From NCBI GenBank assembly GCA_030035585.1, contig CM057476.1, positions 1,389,001 to 1,453,000 of the forward strand: a stretch of DNA of 64,000 nucleotides. The letters run 5' to 3'. This DNA is from Dugong dugon. Lineage: Eukaryota; Chordata; Mammalia; Sirenia; Dugongidae. Made by a program: the position numbers and the translations under genes. A model generated the notes under the pieces. The model saw nothing but the letters and a program-made list of their open reading frames with translations, had not been told where the DNA came from and did no database searches. The stretch's first letter is position 1; every line of letters begins with the position of its first letter. Shown one piece after another: positions 11,140 to 21,640 of the stretch.

Positions 11140-12115
11140 TTTCTCCGTCTCCACTGCTAACATCCTCATTCAGACCAACGTCCTCTCTCACCTGAAGAAC
11201 TGGATCAGCCACTTACTTTGCTTCTCTCCTTTCTCTCTTGCCTCTAATAATGCACTCTGCAGACATCAGCCAGGGTGATTTTATAAAATTTAAATCAGGG
11301 CATGTTGCTCACTGCTTAAAGCCCTTCCATAGCTTCCTATCACTCCCTACCATGGTGTTATGGAATGAACTGTGTCCCCCAAAAATGTGTATCAACTTGG
11401 CTAGGCCATGATTCCAGTATTGTGTTGTTGTCCTCCATTTTGAGATCCAATATAATTTTCCTATGTGTTGTAAATCATAATCTCTATGATGTTAATGGGG
11501 CAGGATTAGAAGCTGTTATGTTACCGAGGCAGGACTCAATCTACAGGACCAGGTTGTATCTTGAGTCAGTCTCTTTTGAGATATAAAAGAGAGAATAGAG
11601 CAGAGAGGAGAGGGACTCCTACCAGCAAGAAAGAAGAGCCAGGAAAGGAGCACTTCCTTTGGACCTGGTGTCCCTGTGCTGAGAAGCCCTAGACCAGGGG
11701 AAGATTGATGACAAGGACCTTCCCCCAGAGCCAACCGAGAGAGAAAGCCTTCCCCTGGAGCTGGTGCCCTGAATTCAGACTTCTAGCCTCCTAGACTGTG
11801 AGAGAATAAATTTCCGTTTGTTAAAGCCATCACTTGTGGTATTTCTGTTATAGCAGCACTGGATAACTAAGACACATGGGCTACAAAGGTCTACAAAATC
11901 TGGCCCCTTCCTCTGGCCTAGTCTGCCCTCATCTCTTATTACTGCTAACTTGCTCACCATGTTTCAACAACGCTGGCCTCTATTCTTTTCTGCACTAAGA
12001 TCACACTCGCCTCAAGGAATTTCACATCCTGTTCCCTCTGCCTGAAATCCTCTTCATTTATCCTAATTATTCAAGTTTTGTTCTGCTGCCACTTCTTCAG
12101 AGAGAACTTTTCCAG
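11140..12115 (+). mobile_element. L2 LINE fragment, split by a solo LTR
   Basis: The left part (11140-11355: 'cagacatcagccagggtgat', 'cccttccatagcttcctatc') and right part (11875-12115: 'ggctacaaaggtctacaaaa', 'tctggccccttcctctggcc', 'ttccctctgcctgaaatcc') follow one another in the L2 ORF 3' region. The LTR sits exactly between with a 5-bp duplication. Confidence 0.75.
11356..11874 (+). mobile_element. Solo LTR, ERVL/MaLR type (copy 1)
   Basis: A 519-bp element that begins tgttatgga and ends actaagaca (TG...CA), flanked by catgg at 11351-11355 and 11875-11879. A 5-bp duplication fits the ERVL/MaLR class. Inside is a TATA-like atataaaag (11581) and an aataaa signal (11805), in the order expected of U3-R-U5. 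No internal retroviral sequence remains. The subfamily name is not assigned. Confidence 0.8.
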
Positions 12116-12129
12116 ACCAGTTAGCAGAC

Positions 12130-12690
12130 ACTAACAGTAAGATGGAACAGATGTTGGAATTATCTGATAAGGACCTTAAAGCAGCTAATATGAAATGCTC
12201 AAAAGAAACAAAGGTTAAAGTAGAAAGCAGAAAAGAAATGGAAAACATAAAGAACAAAGATAAACCAATCCCTGGCTGAAAAACCATTTTAACTAAATGA
12301 AAAGAATTGAAATCATACAAACTATGTTCTCTGGACACAATGAAATTAAACTAGAAAATAATAACAGGAAAATCACTTTGGAAAAATAATTTCTAATCAC
12401 TTGGAAATTAAACAACACATTCCTAAATAATCTAGGAGTAAAATAGTAACTCTGAAGGGAAATTAGAAAATACATTGAACTAAATGAAAATACGATCTAT
12501 CAATATTTGTAGGGGACAGCTAAAGCAGTGCTTAGAGGGAAATTTATAGCATCAGATGCTTATATTAGAAGAGAGGTCTCCAATCAATATCTAAGCCTCT
12601 GTGTTAAGAAACTAGAAAAGGAAGAGCAAAATAAACCCAAATCAAGCAGAAGGAAGGAAATAAGTTTTGCAAAGTAATTGTATGCTGCCA
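12130..12690 (+). mobile_element. Old L1 fragment (ORF2 middle)
   Basis: The stretch 'acagctaaagcagtgcttag', 'gggaaatttatagcatcaga' corresponds to the [13 protein letters not shown] segment of ORF2, which the young L1 also shows at about 40.6 kb on the other strand. Many stops. 12130-12290 may be upstream L1/HAL1 sequence. Confidence 0.65.
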
Positions 12691-13034
12691 AAGATTTCTG
12701 AGCAGGAAATTTGTTGCAGAAATGAAGGCATCTCAACAACTTCTCTGCTCAAAATTCTTCAGTGACATATAATTACTCACTAAAAAAGAGGAATGATTCC
12801 TAGTGTGTCCCACCCCATTATGGTCCTACACAACTTCCCAATATTACCCTCTTCACTTACCTGTTTTCCCAACCAAATGGAATCATTCAACTACTGCTCC
12901 TCTATGCTCCCTTGTCTCTCCTTGCTTCCTTTGTTCATACAATTCCAGTTGGAATTTCCTTGTCCATCTTCATTTTAAATACAAATCCTAGCCAACCATA
13001 GGCTGAAATGCCTCCATCTTCAACTGTACACATT
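12691..13034. other. Nothing recognised
   Basis: AT-rich, with only small frames (12793-12991 plus, two frames overlapping). No repeat name offered. Confidence 0.3.
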
Positions 13035-13215
13035 GAAAACTTAATATTAAAGATACTGTTTTATAATGTCTCATTGCATTATGTTATCTAATATTCCCAA
13101 TAATCCTATGAGGTAGCTAGTAATCATTTCTATGTTTTGTAAGTAAGGAAGTGGAGGCACAGACCTGTTAAAGAACTTCCCAAAGATCACACAGCCTGGC
13201 TCCTGAACTGGCACT
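13035..13215 (-). mobile_element. MIR, reverse orientation
   Basis: 'ccaataatcctatgaggtag', 'aaggaagtggaggcacagac' and 'caaagatcacacagcctggc' are the reverse of the MIR core in the right order. Confidence 0.7.
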
Positions 13216-13664
13216 TGAGTACTTCATGTTTTCGCCTACCTTCTCTGGACTCCCAGAGGATCGTCTATATGCCAGTCTTGGGGCACTTATTAAATTCTGC
13301 CTCGAATTTTGAATCTTTGTGTCCCTGTGTTCATTAGTAGACTATTGTTGCCAGAGGACAAAGGCCAGGTCATATCCCACTTTCTACTGAACCCAATTCA
13401 GGCTTAATACATATTTGTGGGAAGGAGGGAAGGACAGCAAATCCACAAGCATTGGAATCCCAAGTGGTGCTGATGCTTACCCAACAGTCAAGATAATTCC
13501 CTGAACATCCCCCAAATTGTGGACATTTTGTGTTGCGAGATGGTGCTTAGCACCAGCCTTCCTTCTTGCAGCCTCAACCTCCTTCCTCCCACCTCAACTT
13601 TTGTGTTTGGGGTTTCAGTGACTCCATCCCTATAGCTTTAGCAGTAGCTAGGTGACAGCTGAGT
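13216..13664. other. Single-copy stretch, nothing recognised
   Basis: No supported frame or repeat. Confidence 0.3.
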
Positions 13665-13858
13665 GGGTATCGTGGAGTCGATTCTGACTCACAGTGACCT
13701 GTGCGACAGAGTAGAATTGTCCCATAGGGTTTCCTAGGCTGTGATCTTTACGGAAGCAGATAGCCAGGTCTTTCTCCCATGGAGCTGCTGTGTGGGTTCA
13801 AACCACGAACCTTTCAGTGAGCAGCCGGGTGCTTAACTGTTGCACTACCAGGGCTCCT
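13665..13858 (-). mobile_element. AfroSINE, long form
   Basis: Reverse AfroSINE from 'gtggagtcgattctgactca' to 'gcactaccagggctccttg', with the internal 'gaagcagatagccaggtctttctccc' block present. Confidence 0.9.
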
Positions 13859-13929
13859 TGACCTCTACCTATCACTCATCAACTTGGTGGAACTGCAGGC
13901 AAATGCCCCTTCTCCACAGTCCATCTGCC

Positions 13930-14900
13930 ACAACCCTTCAGAGGATTCATCCACGATTAAATACATACTTACTGAGCATCTACTAAGTACTGGACGCTCT
14001 TCCAAGCACCGGGGGTAGAGCAGTGAATGAGAAAGACAGGACATCTGCCCACTCAAGGACTCGTATTCTAGTGGGCGGGGAGCAATGCAACACACAAGGA
14101 AACAAAAGGTCAGCACTTGCAGGCTGTGAGACGTGCTCTACATAAAATAAAACACCGCTGTGTGTTAGCGACTGGGTGGGGGGAGGTGGGTGCTAGGATG
14201 GTTCGGGCGGTCCAGGAAGGTCTCCTGGGACAGCCATGTCCAGCCGAGCCCTGAATGCTCAGACAGCACCAGGCATGCGAACATCTGCAGGAGAGTACGC
14301 CAGGTGGAGAGAATGGCAGGCTCCGGGATCTAGAGTGAGCTGGTGGCTGGAACAGGGAGAGTGCACGTGGCCAGAGCACAGTCAGCAAAGGCCGCCGGCC
14401 ACAGGAGCGTGGACATACGAGGGTCAGACCACAGACAGCCCTAGAGATCATGGAAGGAGTCTGGACTGGATCCAAGTGTAATGAGAAGCCGCCGGAAGGC
14501 TTAGGGAGGAGGGTGTACGAGCATATTTATATTTTAAAAGGTTTCTCTGGCCGCAGCACACTTGTGGGGGCAGGAGTGGGAAGCAGGTGGGTGAGCTGAG
14601 ACATGTCAGCCGCCACCCAGCCAAGAGGTGCTGGGGGCTCTGGGCAGGGTGGTGGTGGTGGTGGGAGTGGGGAGATGTGGATACATTCAGGATATATTTT
14701 GGAAATAAATCTGGCAGGGTTCGGATTGGACTGGAGGCAGCGGGGAAGGGCTACTGAGGAGTCACACAGGCTCCCAGGTTTCTGGTTTGAGCAGCTGGGT
14801 GGATGTGGGGAGACTGAATACAAAGAGAGAAGCTGGAAGGGAGTGGGCTGGCACAGCTGGGGAATGACAGGGAAAGAGGCCCTGAGCTGCAGGAAACAGA
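13930..14900 (-). mobile_element. L2 LINE fragment, reverse orientation
   Basis: The plus strand shows the L2 antisense series: 'tgagcatctactaagtactg', 'gcagtgaatgagaaagacag', 'gtccaggaaggtctcctggg', 'ggactggatccaagtgtaat', 'attcaggatatattttgga', 'ctcccaggtttctggtttga'. About 970 bp, diverged, no open coding frame. Frames printed across it are chance. Confidence 0.75.
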
Positions 14901-15059
14901 ACTAAGAGACCGCCTGCCTCCCGGCACCCGGGGGAGCGGTGGGCAGTGGCTGCTAGTGTGGGGCCTCTCGGGCAGATGGGAGCACGCCACGGCCCTGCAG
15001 CCATCGGGGGTCCTCAAGGAGAGGTCTGGACCCCAGGAGACTCACTGGGTGTAGGGACA

Positions 15060-15310
15060 ATATAAAAAAAATTATAGGCAAGTGTATAGAGACCTAAGCT
15101 TATTGGTGGTTACCAGGGTGGGTGGGAGGGAGGGGGAAAGGAGGATTGTGGCTTAGGGGAACCTGGACCTCTGTTAAGGTGAACCGATAAGGGTGATGTG
15201 TGAACAACATAATGGACATAATGTCATTGAATGGTACATGTGAAGTATGGTGAAAGGTCAAGTGTTTTGTTACATGTATATTGACCACAATGAAAACAAA
15301 GCAAAACAGA
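15060..15310 (+). mobile_element. Old L1 (L1M-type) 3' end
   Basis: 'ttggtggttaccagggtg', 'cataatggacataatgtca', 'tattgaccacaatgaaaac' are typical of old L1 3' UTR ends. The adjacent 15311-15575 stretch shows nothing I recognise. Confidence 0.6.
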
Positions 15311-15575
15311 ACATAAAGCATGGAAGTCCAGCAAGGACAGGCTTAACACCTGGGATCCAAGGGCGGTTTTGCTATGTGGCGGGGCGGGGACTCCCCACCC
15401 GAAGTCACCCCATCTCAAGGTCAAAGCCCCATCCTACAGCTCCTGGATCTATCCCACCTGATGGGATGGTGAAGTTCTTCCCATTTTACGTGTCACGCAC
15501 AAGAACCACCTCAGAAGTGCCCTCATAAACAAATATGCCCTTATTTACTTTCTGGGTTGTAATTTAAAAAAAGAA

Positions 15576-15778
15576 ACCTAGCTGTCGTGAGTTGACCCCA
15601 ATTCATGATAACCCCACGTGCGTCACAGTAGAACTGTGCTCCGCAGGATTCTCGGTGATTGATTTTTCAGAAGCAGACTGCCAGGCCTTTCTCCCAAGGT
15701 GCCTCTAGGTGGACTTCAACCTCCAACCTTTCGGTTAGCCGCTAACACATTCACCATTTATACTACCCAGGGACTCCT
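15576..15778 (-). mobile_element. AfroSINE variant with 'acctcagaag'-type middle
   Basis: Reverse copy: 'tgagttgaccccaattcatg', 'cgtcacagtagaactgtgct', 'gatttttcagaagcagactg', ending 'actacccagggactcctta'. Confidence 0.88.
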
Positions 15779-15825
15779 TATACTTTGGAGGCGGTGGAAA
15801 CACCACCTCTCAGTTAGCTTCCTCC

Positions 15826-16024
15826 AAGAGCCCGGGTGGCTCAATGGTTAAGGGCTTTGCTTCTAGCCAAAAGGCTGGTGGTTCAAACCCACCCAGCACC
15901 TTCAAGGGATAAAGACCTGGTGATCTGCTCCCATAAAGATTACAGCCTAGAAAACCCTATGGGGCAGTTCTACTGTGTCACAGGGGGTCAGTGTGGTTGG
16001 AATTGACTTGATGGCACCTAACAA
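15826..16024 (+). mobile_element. AfroSINE whose tail seeded a minisatellite
   Basis: It starts agagcccgggtggctcaatgg and carries the long-form internal block. Its last ~24 bp (gaattgacttgatggcacct plus aacaatg) form the first part of the 49-bp array that follows. Confidence 0.92.
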
Positions 16025-16928
16025 TGATGACAGCTGGCCTTCCCAGGGAACTGACTCAATGGCGCCCGACAATGACCACAGCTGGCCTTCCCAGGGGAAC
16101 TGACTCGATGGCACCCAACAATGATGACAGCTGGCCTTCTCAGGGGAACTGACTCGATGGCGCCCGACAACAACCACAGCTGGCCTTCCCAGGGGAACTG
16201 ACTCGATGGCACCCAACAATGATGACAGCTGGCCTTTTCAGGGGAACTGACTCGATGGCGCCCGACAATGATGACAGCTGGCCTTCCCAGGGGAACTGAC
16301 TCGATGGCGCCCGACAATGATGACAGCTGGCCTTTTCAGGGGAACTGACTCGATGGCGCCCAACAATGATGACAGCTGGCCTTCTCAGGGGAACTGACTC
16401 GATGGCGCCCGACAATGATGACAGCTGGCCTTCCCAGGGGAACTGACTCGATGGCGCCCGACAACGACCACAGCTGGCCTTCCCAGGGGAACTGACTCGA
16501 TGGCGCCCGACAACGACCACAGCTGGCCTTCCCAGGGGAACTGACTCGATGGCACCCAACAATGATGACAGCTGGCCTTCTCAGGGGAACTGACTCGATG
16601 GCGCCCGACAATGACCACAGCTGGCCTTCTCAGGGGAACTGACTCGATGGCACCCGACAATGACCACAGCTGGCCTTCCCAGGGAACTGACTCGATGGCG
16701 CCCGACAACGATGACAGCTGGCCTTCTCAGGGGAACTGACTCGATGGCGCCGGACAACGATGACAGCTGGCCTTCTCAGGGAACTGACTCGATGGGGCCC
16801 GACAACGACCACAGCTGGCCTTCCCAGGGAACTGACTCGATGGGGCCCGACAACGACCACAGCCGGCCTTCTCAGGGGAACTGACTCGATGGGGCCCGAC
16901 AATAACAACAACAGCTGGCCTTCTCAGG
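16000..16928 (+). repeat. 49-bp minisatellite, ~19 units, from a SINE tail
   Basis: The word 'actcgatgg' (or a close variant) recurs at 16006, 16054, 16103, 16152, 16201, 16250, 16299, 16348, 16397, 16446, 16495, 16544, 16593, 16642, 16690, 16739, 16787, 16835 and 16884, that is every 49 bp with a few 48-bp steps due to one missing g. Each unit is ~24 bp of AfroSINE tail (gactcgatggcgcccgacaa) plus ~25 bp ending cagctggccttctcagggg. Units differ at a few positions (atgatga/cgacca; ttctc/ttccc/ttttc). The last unit keeps 'aataacaacaac', like an original SINE tail. 49 is not a multiple of 3, so the long minus frames crossing it are by-products. Confidence 0.97.
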
Positions 16929-18396
16929 TGTGTTTATCTCCCCACTGTCTCTAGTGTCTCGGGGTGGGGGCTGCTGTGACCTTCCCTGGCTCCCAGCCCC
17001 AGGAGTTGTTAACAAATCACCCCTCGCTGCTCCTCAGACACTCCCCTCGCATCTTCTCTCTGGGGCTCACCCATATTTATTTGTTTTCGATGTGTTTTGC
17101 TAAGTGTCCCCGGAATGCGCCTCTCTTGCCAATTCAGCGGGAACAGACGTGGCAGCCGGCAGTACAGTCAACCCTTAAAGTAACTCTGCAAGCCCCGGTG
17201 AGAGAGCAGCCCCCCTTCTTTCTGGGCCCTCACCAATCTTCCCAGAATAAAGGCGCATCCCTGCCTCTGACTCCCTGGAGCACAATCACACCCAAAATCA
17301 CCCTCAGAGCCCTCAAAACCCAACCAAATTCTTTCTTTTTTAATAATACCACTTGGAAGTCTATAGAGGAGATATTATTTTGACTAGCGGCTGCGCAGAA
17401 AGCGGAGGGGACTGAATGTGTTAAAACCCTCCCTTTCTGACTGGCAGGAATCTCATCTGAGTTGTTTCCATTCTCTTGCTCCCTGAGAAGACACGGAATC
17501 CGCAGTTCCACAAAGGAAAAGAGACATTATACTTGGAATTTAGTTGATAATATGGCTAAGAGATGGCTACGCGTCTCTGGTCTTGAAATCTTCTGGAAAT
17601 CCTGGGAGAAAATAGTTTAAACAGACCCTGAGCACTTCCCAGCTGTTAGATTTTATTCCTGTTCTGGCTCATTTCCTGTAAAGATGAACAGCCCACTAAG
17701 AGTTCAGGGAAGATCAGTTATTTCACGTCATACAATTTCTAGAATAAAGTGACAGATGCTCGTGACTGTTTAATGTCTCTGAGTCTTCTCTCATTAAAAT
17801 GGGAATAAAGAAAAATGCTGTAATCAGAATGAGTTTGCTGATGAGGCTTTTTTTCAGGGAGGAGTTCAGAGGACCAAAGGCTCCCATAGCTACAAAATAG
17901 GGTAAAGAGGAGAGAGGGTGAGGGAAAGAAGAATAATGTCAGAACAAAGATGCTCAAACTGTACTTCCGAAATAGCACTCAACACCCTAGCGTCGGGAGT
18001 GGGGGGGAATATAAAGTAGAAAACGTGAAGTGATGATTAATGTTAATTACTTGTTATTTTTTATATTTTCCACAGCATGTGATCACCTAGATGATGGAAG
18101 TGAAATACCTAAATAGTTATTGTTTTCCTGGTCTGAATTATTATCTTTTTATTTATTTGACTCTATTTTCTGGGTATCTATAAACCACACTTAAGATAAC
18201 TCGGAATGTGAAGATTTTCGGAAACATTAAGTTTTTATGCTCTGAACTCATCCATTTGCCTCACACGTACCAGTTCCAAGTCTGTCCCACATCACTGAAA
18301 AAAAAATTGCTATTAATGGGATCATTAAGGGTCACCCTTCTTCAATGCTGAATGCTGAACATAATCTCTTCACACGCTACTTCGAACTACTAATCA
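16929..18396. other. Single-copy stretch, no gene recognised
   Basis: No repeat recognised over ~1.5 kb. A plus-strand frame at 16964-17383 (139 codons) has no family features. 17.5-18.4 kb is AT-rich intergenic- or intron-like sequence. Confidence 0.4.
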
Positions 18397-18397
18397 T

Positions 18398-18470
18398 TGC
18401 TGTTGTTAGCTGCTATAGTCAGCTCCAGCTCACGGCAACCTTACGTGTAACAGAATCAAATGTATGGTGG
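18398..18470 (-). mobile_element. Short SINE/RTE tail fragment
   Basis: 'ttgctgttgttagctgctat' and 'tcagctccagctcacggcaa' are the reverse of the shared RTE/AfroSINE 3' end. Only about 70 bp remain. Confidence 0.6.
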
Positions 18471-18885
18471 ACCCGCTTGCTATCATTAATATTAACATGC
18501 TGGTTTCAGGGCTAAGTGTGTACATGCCTTAGACCCTCCCTGTCCCTTTATCAGATTATTGCTATCACGGCAGGAACTATCCTTTTCTTTATTTTCCGCG
18601 TACATGATGTGTTAGGCATTTAGAGATTATTACACAGGGAATATGTTGGGTAATAATTATAAATGCAGAAAAGAGTACTGTTTCTAATCTGTTTGGATTA
18701 ATGATGTATTGAACAGTGTATTCTTCTGAGGGTATTTGCTTGAGGTTCCAAATTACATCCTGCAGTGGAGATGGCAGATTGGCCAAAGTTCCTTTGAGAA
18801 CTGGTGTGTAACCTTGGGCAAAATGTTCCTTACCTATCCACCAAAATCATTTGCAAGGATCAGAATAAAATCCTTCTAAGAGTAC
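18471..18885. other. Nothing recognised
   Basis: AT-rich, no supported feature. Confidence 0.3.
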
Positions 18886-19097
18886 GAGGAGCCGCTGGGT
18901 GGTGCAAATGGTTAAGCACTGCACTACTAACCAAAAGGTTGGTAGTTCAAACCTACCCAGGGGCACTTCAGAAGCAAAGTTTGGTGATCTGCTTCCAAAA
19001 GGTCACAGCCTTGAAAACCCTATGGAGCACAGTTCTACTCTGCACATATGGGGTCACCGTGAGCTGGAATCAACTCAATGGCAACTAACAACAACAA
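18886..19097 (+). mobile_element. AfroSINE, 'gctgggtggtgcaaatgg' variant
   Basis: The head is gaggagccgctgggtggtgc, the middle 'ggcacttcagaagcaaagtt', and the end 'ctatggagcacagttctact', 'caatggcaactaacaacaac'. It differs from the main type in head and middle; the same variant recurs at 51928 and 56715. Confidence 0.9.
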
Positions 19098-19614
19098 GAA
19101 GTATGAAGTGCTGGGAAGAATGTTATGTGAAAAAGAGAAAAACAGAAGGAACCACTGACTATTAATCAGCCAAGCAAATGGGTATTAGATGCAGAGAATG
19201 CCACATGTTATTCAGACCTACAGGACTGGCCATTAAACAAGTGGAGGGAAAAATCCTTGCATGTAACCCTGCTCCCAAAGTAGTGCTGCTCCTACCACCC
19301 TGAGTTTATTTTCCTATGAGTAGGAAAATGACCTCAAATCATTGCAGCTGCTGAACTGAATACCCAGAGAAAGCAAAGCCCATGCTCTCTGAGCGCCACA
19401 GAAGAGGTGTCAGAGTAATGAGGCTCTAGTTCATTCCGTCAGATGAGAAAACATACCTGAAACCAGGATGCTGTGGACATTCTTAATAAGAAGCTTATTT
19501 TTGTCTGTGAACTCATAATGAGATACTCCTCCATCAGGCAGACTACCAGACAATGCAAATTTTTGGCAAAAAGTAGGTTTGCTCATCCTTCCTTACTTTG
19601 TAGTCACCTTTATC
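19098..19614. other. Nothing recognised
   Basis: Single-copy, AT-rich, only short frames. Confidence 0.3.
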
Positions 19615-20630
19615 ATCATTATCACTGACATTACTATCATCACCACCACCACCACCATTGTCATGGATTGAATTGTGTTCCCCAAAAATGTGTGTAGCAA
19701 CTTGGCTAGGTCATGATTCCCAGTATTGTATGACTGTGTAATCTGATGTGATTTCCTTACATGTTGTAAACTCTATCACTATAATGAGGTTATACACGAT
19801 CTCCTTATGTGTTGTAAATTCTATCACTGTGATGAGGTTATGCTGATGAGGTTTACAAGATTAGATAGTGTCTTAATCCAGTCTCTTTGGAGATATAAAA
19901 GAGAGAAGCGAGCAGAAACACATGGGAACCTCATACCACCAAGAAAGCAGTGCCGGGAGCAGAGCGTGTCCTTTGGGCCTGAGGTTCCTGCGCTGAGATG
20001 CTCCCAGACCAAGAGAAGACTGATACATCACAAGGACCTTCCTCCAGAGCTGACAGAGGGAAAAAGCCTTCTCCTGGAGCTGATGCCCTGAATTTGGACT
20101 TGTAGCCTACTGGACTGTGAGAGAATAAACTTCTCTTTGTTGAAGCCATCCCCTTGTGGTATTTCTGTTATAGCAGCACTAGATGACTAAGATAACCACC
20201 ATCATCATCACCACCACCACCACCACCATCACCACCGCCACCACCACCATCACCACCACCATCACCACCATCATCATCATCACCATCATCACCACCACCA
20301 CCACCACCACCATCACCACCACCACCACCACCATCATCACCACCATCATCACCACCATCACCACCACCATCACCACCATCATCATCATCACCATCATCAC
20401 CACCACCACCACCATCACCACCACCACCACAATCATCATCACCACCACCATCATCATCATCACCACCATCATCACCACCACCATTACCACCACCATCATC
20501 ATCATCACTATCATCACCACCACCATTACCACCACCATCATCATCATCACCATCATCACCACCACCATTACCACCACCACCACCATCAGCAGCAGCACCA
20601 CCACCACCACCATCATCATCATCATGAAAG
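19615..20630 (+). repeat. CAC/CAT trinucleotide repeat, split by an LTR
   Basis: A short left arm (19615-19658: ...ctatcatcaccaccaccacc) and a long right arm (20195-20630) of CAC and CAT triplets flank the LTR at 19659-20194. The right arm has higher-order structure: 'ccattacc' recurs 42 bp apart (about 20482, 20524, 20566) with matching CAT/CAC order between. All three minus frames stay open (Asp/Gly-, Met/Val-rich) simply because of the triplet composition. Confidence 0.92.
19659..20194 (+). mobile_element. Solo LTR, ERVL/MaLR type (copy 2)
   Basis: It begins tgtcatggattgaattgtg and ends gactaagata, collinear with copy 1. TATA-like atataaaa is at 19893 and aataaa at 20124. The flanks are accat/accac, a one-mismatch 5-bp duplication inside a simple repeat, so not decisive. 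The U3 carries a 48-bp tandem duplication (19750-19797 and 19798-19845) absent from copy 1. Confidence 0.82.
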
Positions 20631-21045
20631 TAATATTTACAGAGCACTCACCATGTGTAGACCTTGTTCTAAGTACTTACATATAGTAACTCACTGAATC
20701 CTTACGTCAACCCTAATGAACAGTAAAACCTGCGGAAGCCAAAACCTGTGTAAGGTGGAAACCTGTCAGAGAAGGAAAATACAAGTATCTTCCACTAACA
20801 GAGAGCGATAGAAACGTGGTATGACTGCACCCTGTCAAAGGTGGAAAACTTGTGAGACCTGGAAAAACAAGGTAGTCCCATTGAGTTCTGGCTCTCACAG
20901 GTTTCGCTGTATATGCTATTTTAATCACTGCTTTGCAGATGAGGAAACTGAGGCCCAGAGAAGAGAAGTAATTTACCCAAGGTCAACTAGTTTGTGAGTA
21001 GGGGAATTGGGATTCAAACCCACAGATTTTATTGCAGCACCCAAA
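20631..21045 (-). mobile_element. MIR, reverse, interrupted
   Basis: 20631-20720 ('tacagagcactcaccatgtg ... cgtcaaccctaatga') and 20910-21045 ('tgcagatgaggaaactgagg', 'tttacccaaggtcaactag') are consecutive parts of a reverse MIR, separated by a 189-bp insertion. Confidence 0.75.
20721..20909. mobile_element. Small element with inverted ends (MITE-like), unassigned
   Basis: It begins cagtaaaacctgcggaag; the reverse complement of its other end reads cagcgaaacctgtgagag, matching at about 14 of 18 positions. CAG...CTG termini and small size suggest a pogo/Tigger-type nonautonomous DNA transposon. The expected TA duplication is seen only on the right (ta at 20910). No coding capacity. Family name not assigned. 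Confidence 0.6.
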
Positions 21046-21109
21046 TTCTTAACCACTATAGTATACAGCCTCTGTATGTCCTAAATATTCCAAAAAAAAA
21101 AATTTCATA

Positions 21110-21640
21110 AAATTGAAACGTACACTGTACACCAGTGTTCACTGCAGCACTATTCACAATAGCCAGAAGGTGGGATCAACCTAAATGATCATCAACAGAT
21201 GATGGATAATCGCAGTGGGGTAGTCCAGACGATGGACTATTGCTAATAGTAACGGTAATAGTAACAGTGGACTATTACTCAGCTATAAAGAGAAAGGAAG
21301 CCCTGGTACCTGCTACAATAGGGATGAACCTTGTAAACATTATGCTGAGCAAAATAAATTAGTCACGATAGGACAAATATTGTTTGATCCTACATATATA
21401 AAAAAGGCAAATGTACAGAGACCAGAACTTATTAAGGTCAGCAGGGATGGGAGGGAGGGAGTCCTCGCTTAGGGGGCCCTGAGATTCTGTTAATGGTGGT
21501 GGAATGGTTTGGAAAAGGATAGAGGAGACAGTTGCACAGCATGATGAACATAATCAGCGTCAATGAATTATACATGAAACATAGTTGAACTGGCAAATGT
21601 TCTGTTATATATATTTTACCACAATAAAAAAAATGAAATG
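21110..21640 (+). mobile_element. Old L1 (L1M-type), ORF2 end and 3' UTR
   Basis: 'gttcactgcagcactattca', 'ggacaaatattgtttgatcc', 'acagagaccagaacttatta', 'ttttaccacaataaaaaaaa' in order. Diverged; poly-A remnant at 21625-21635. Confidence 0.75.

Noticed and set aside
16053..16059. AP-1 site tgactca in the minisatellite
   Set aside because: Only one of ~19 units has it, through a single substitution; a 7-mer is expected by chance.
16018..16911. Long minus-strand frames across the 49-bp array, looking like a repeat protein
   Set aside because: The frames exist because the unit lacks stops; the period is not a multiple of three, the strand and frame are arbitrary, and the units derive from a SINE tail.
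16000..16928. CRISPR-like array of direct repeats
   Set aside because: Repeats are contiguous with no unique spacers, the setting is a mammalian genome, and the unit is explained by the adjacent AfroSINE.
20168..20686. Asp/Gly-rich, Met/Val-rich and Thr/Ile-rich open frames of ~150-167 codons
   Set aside because: All arise from one CAC/CAT triplet repeat read in different frames.
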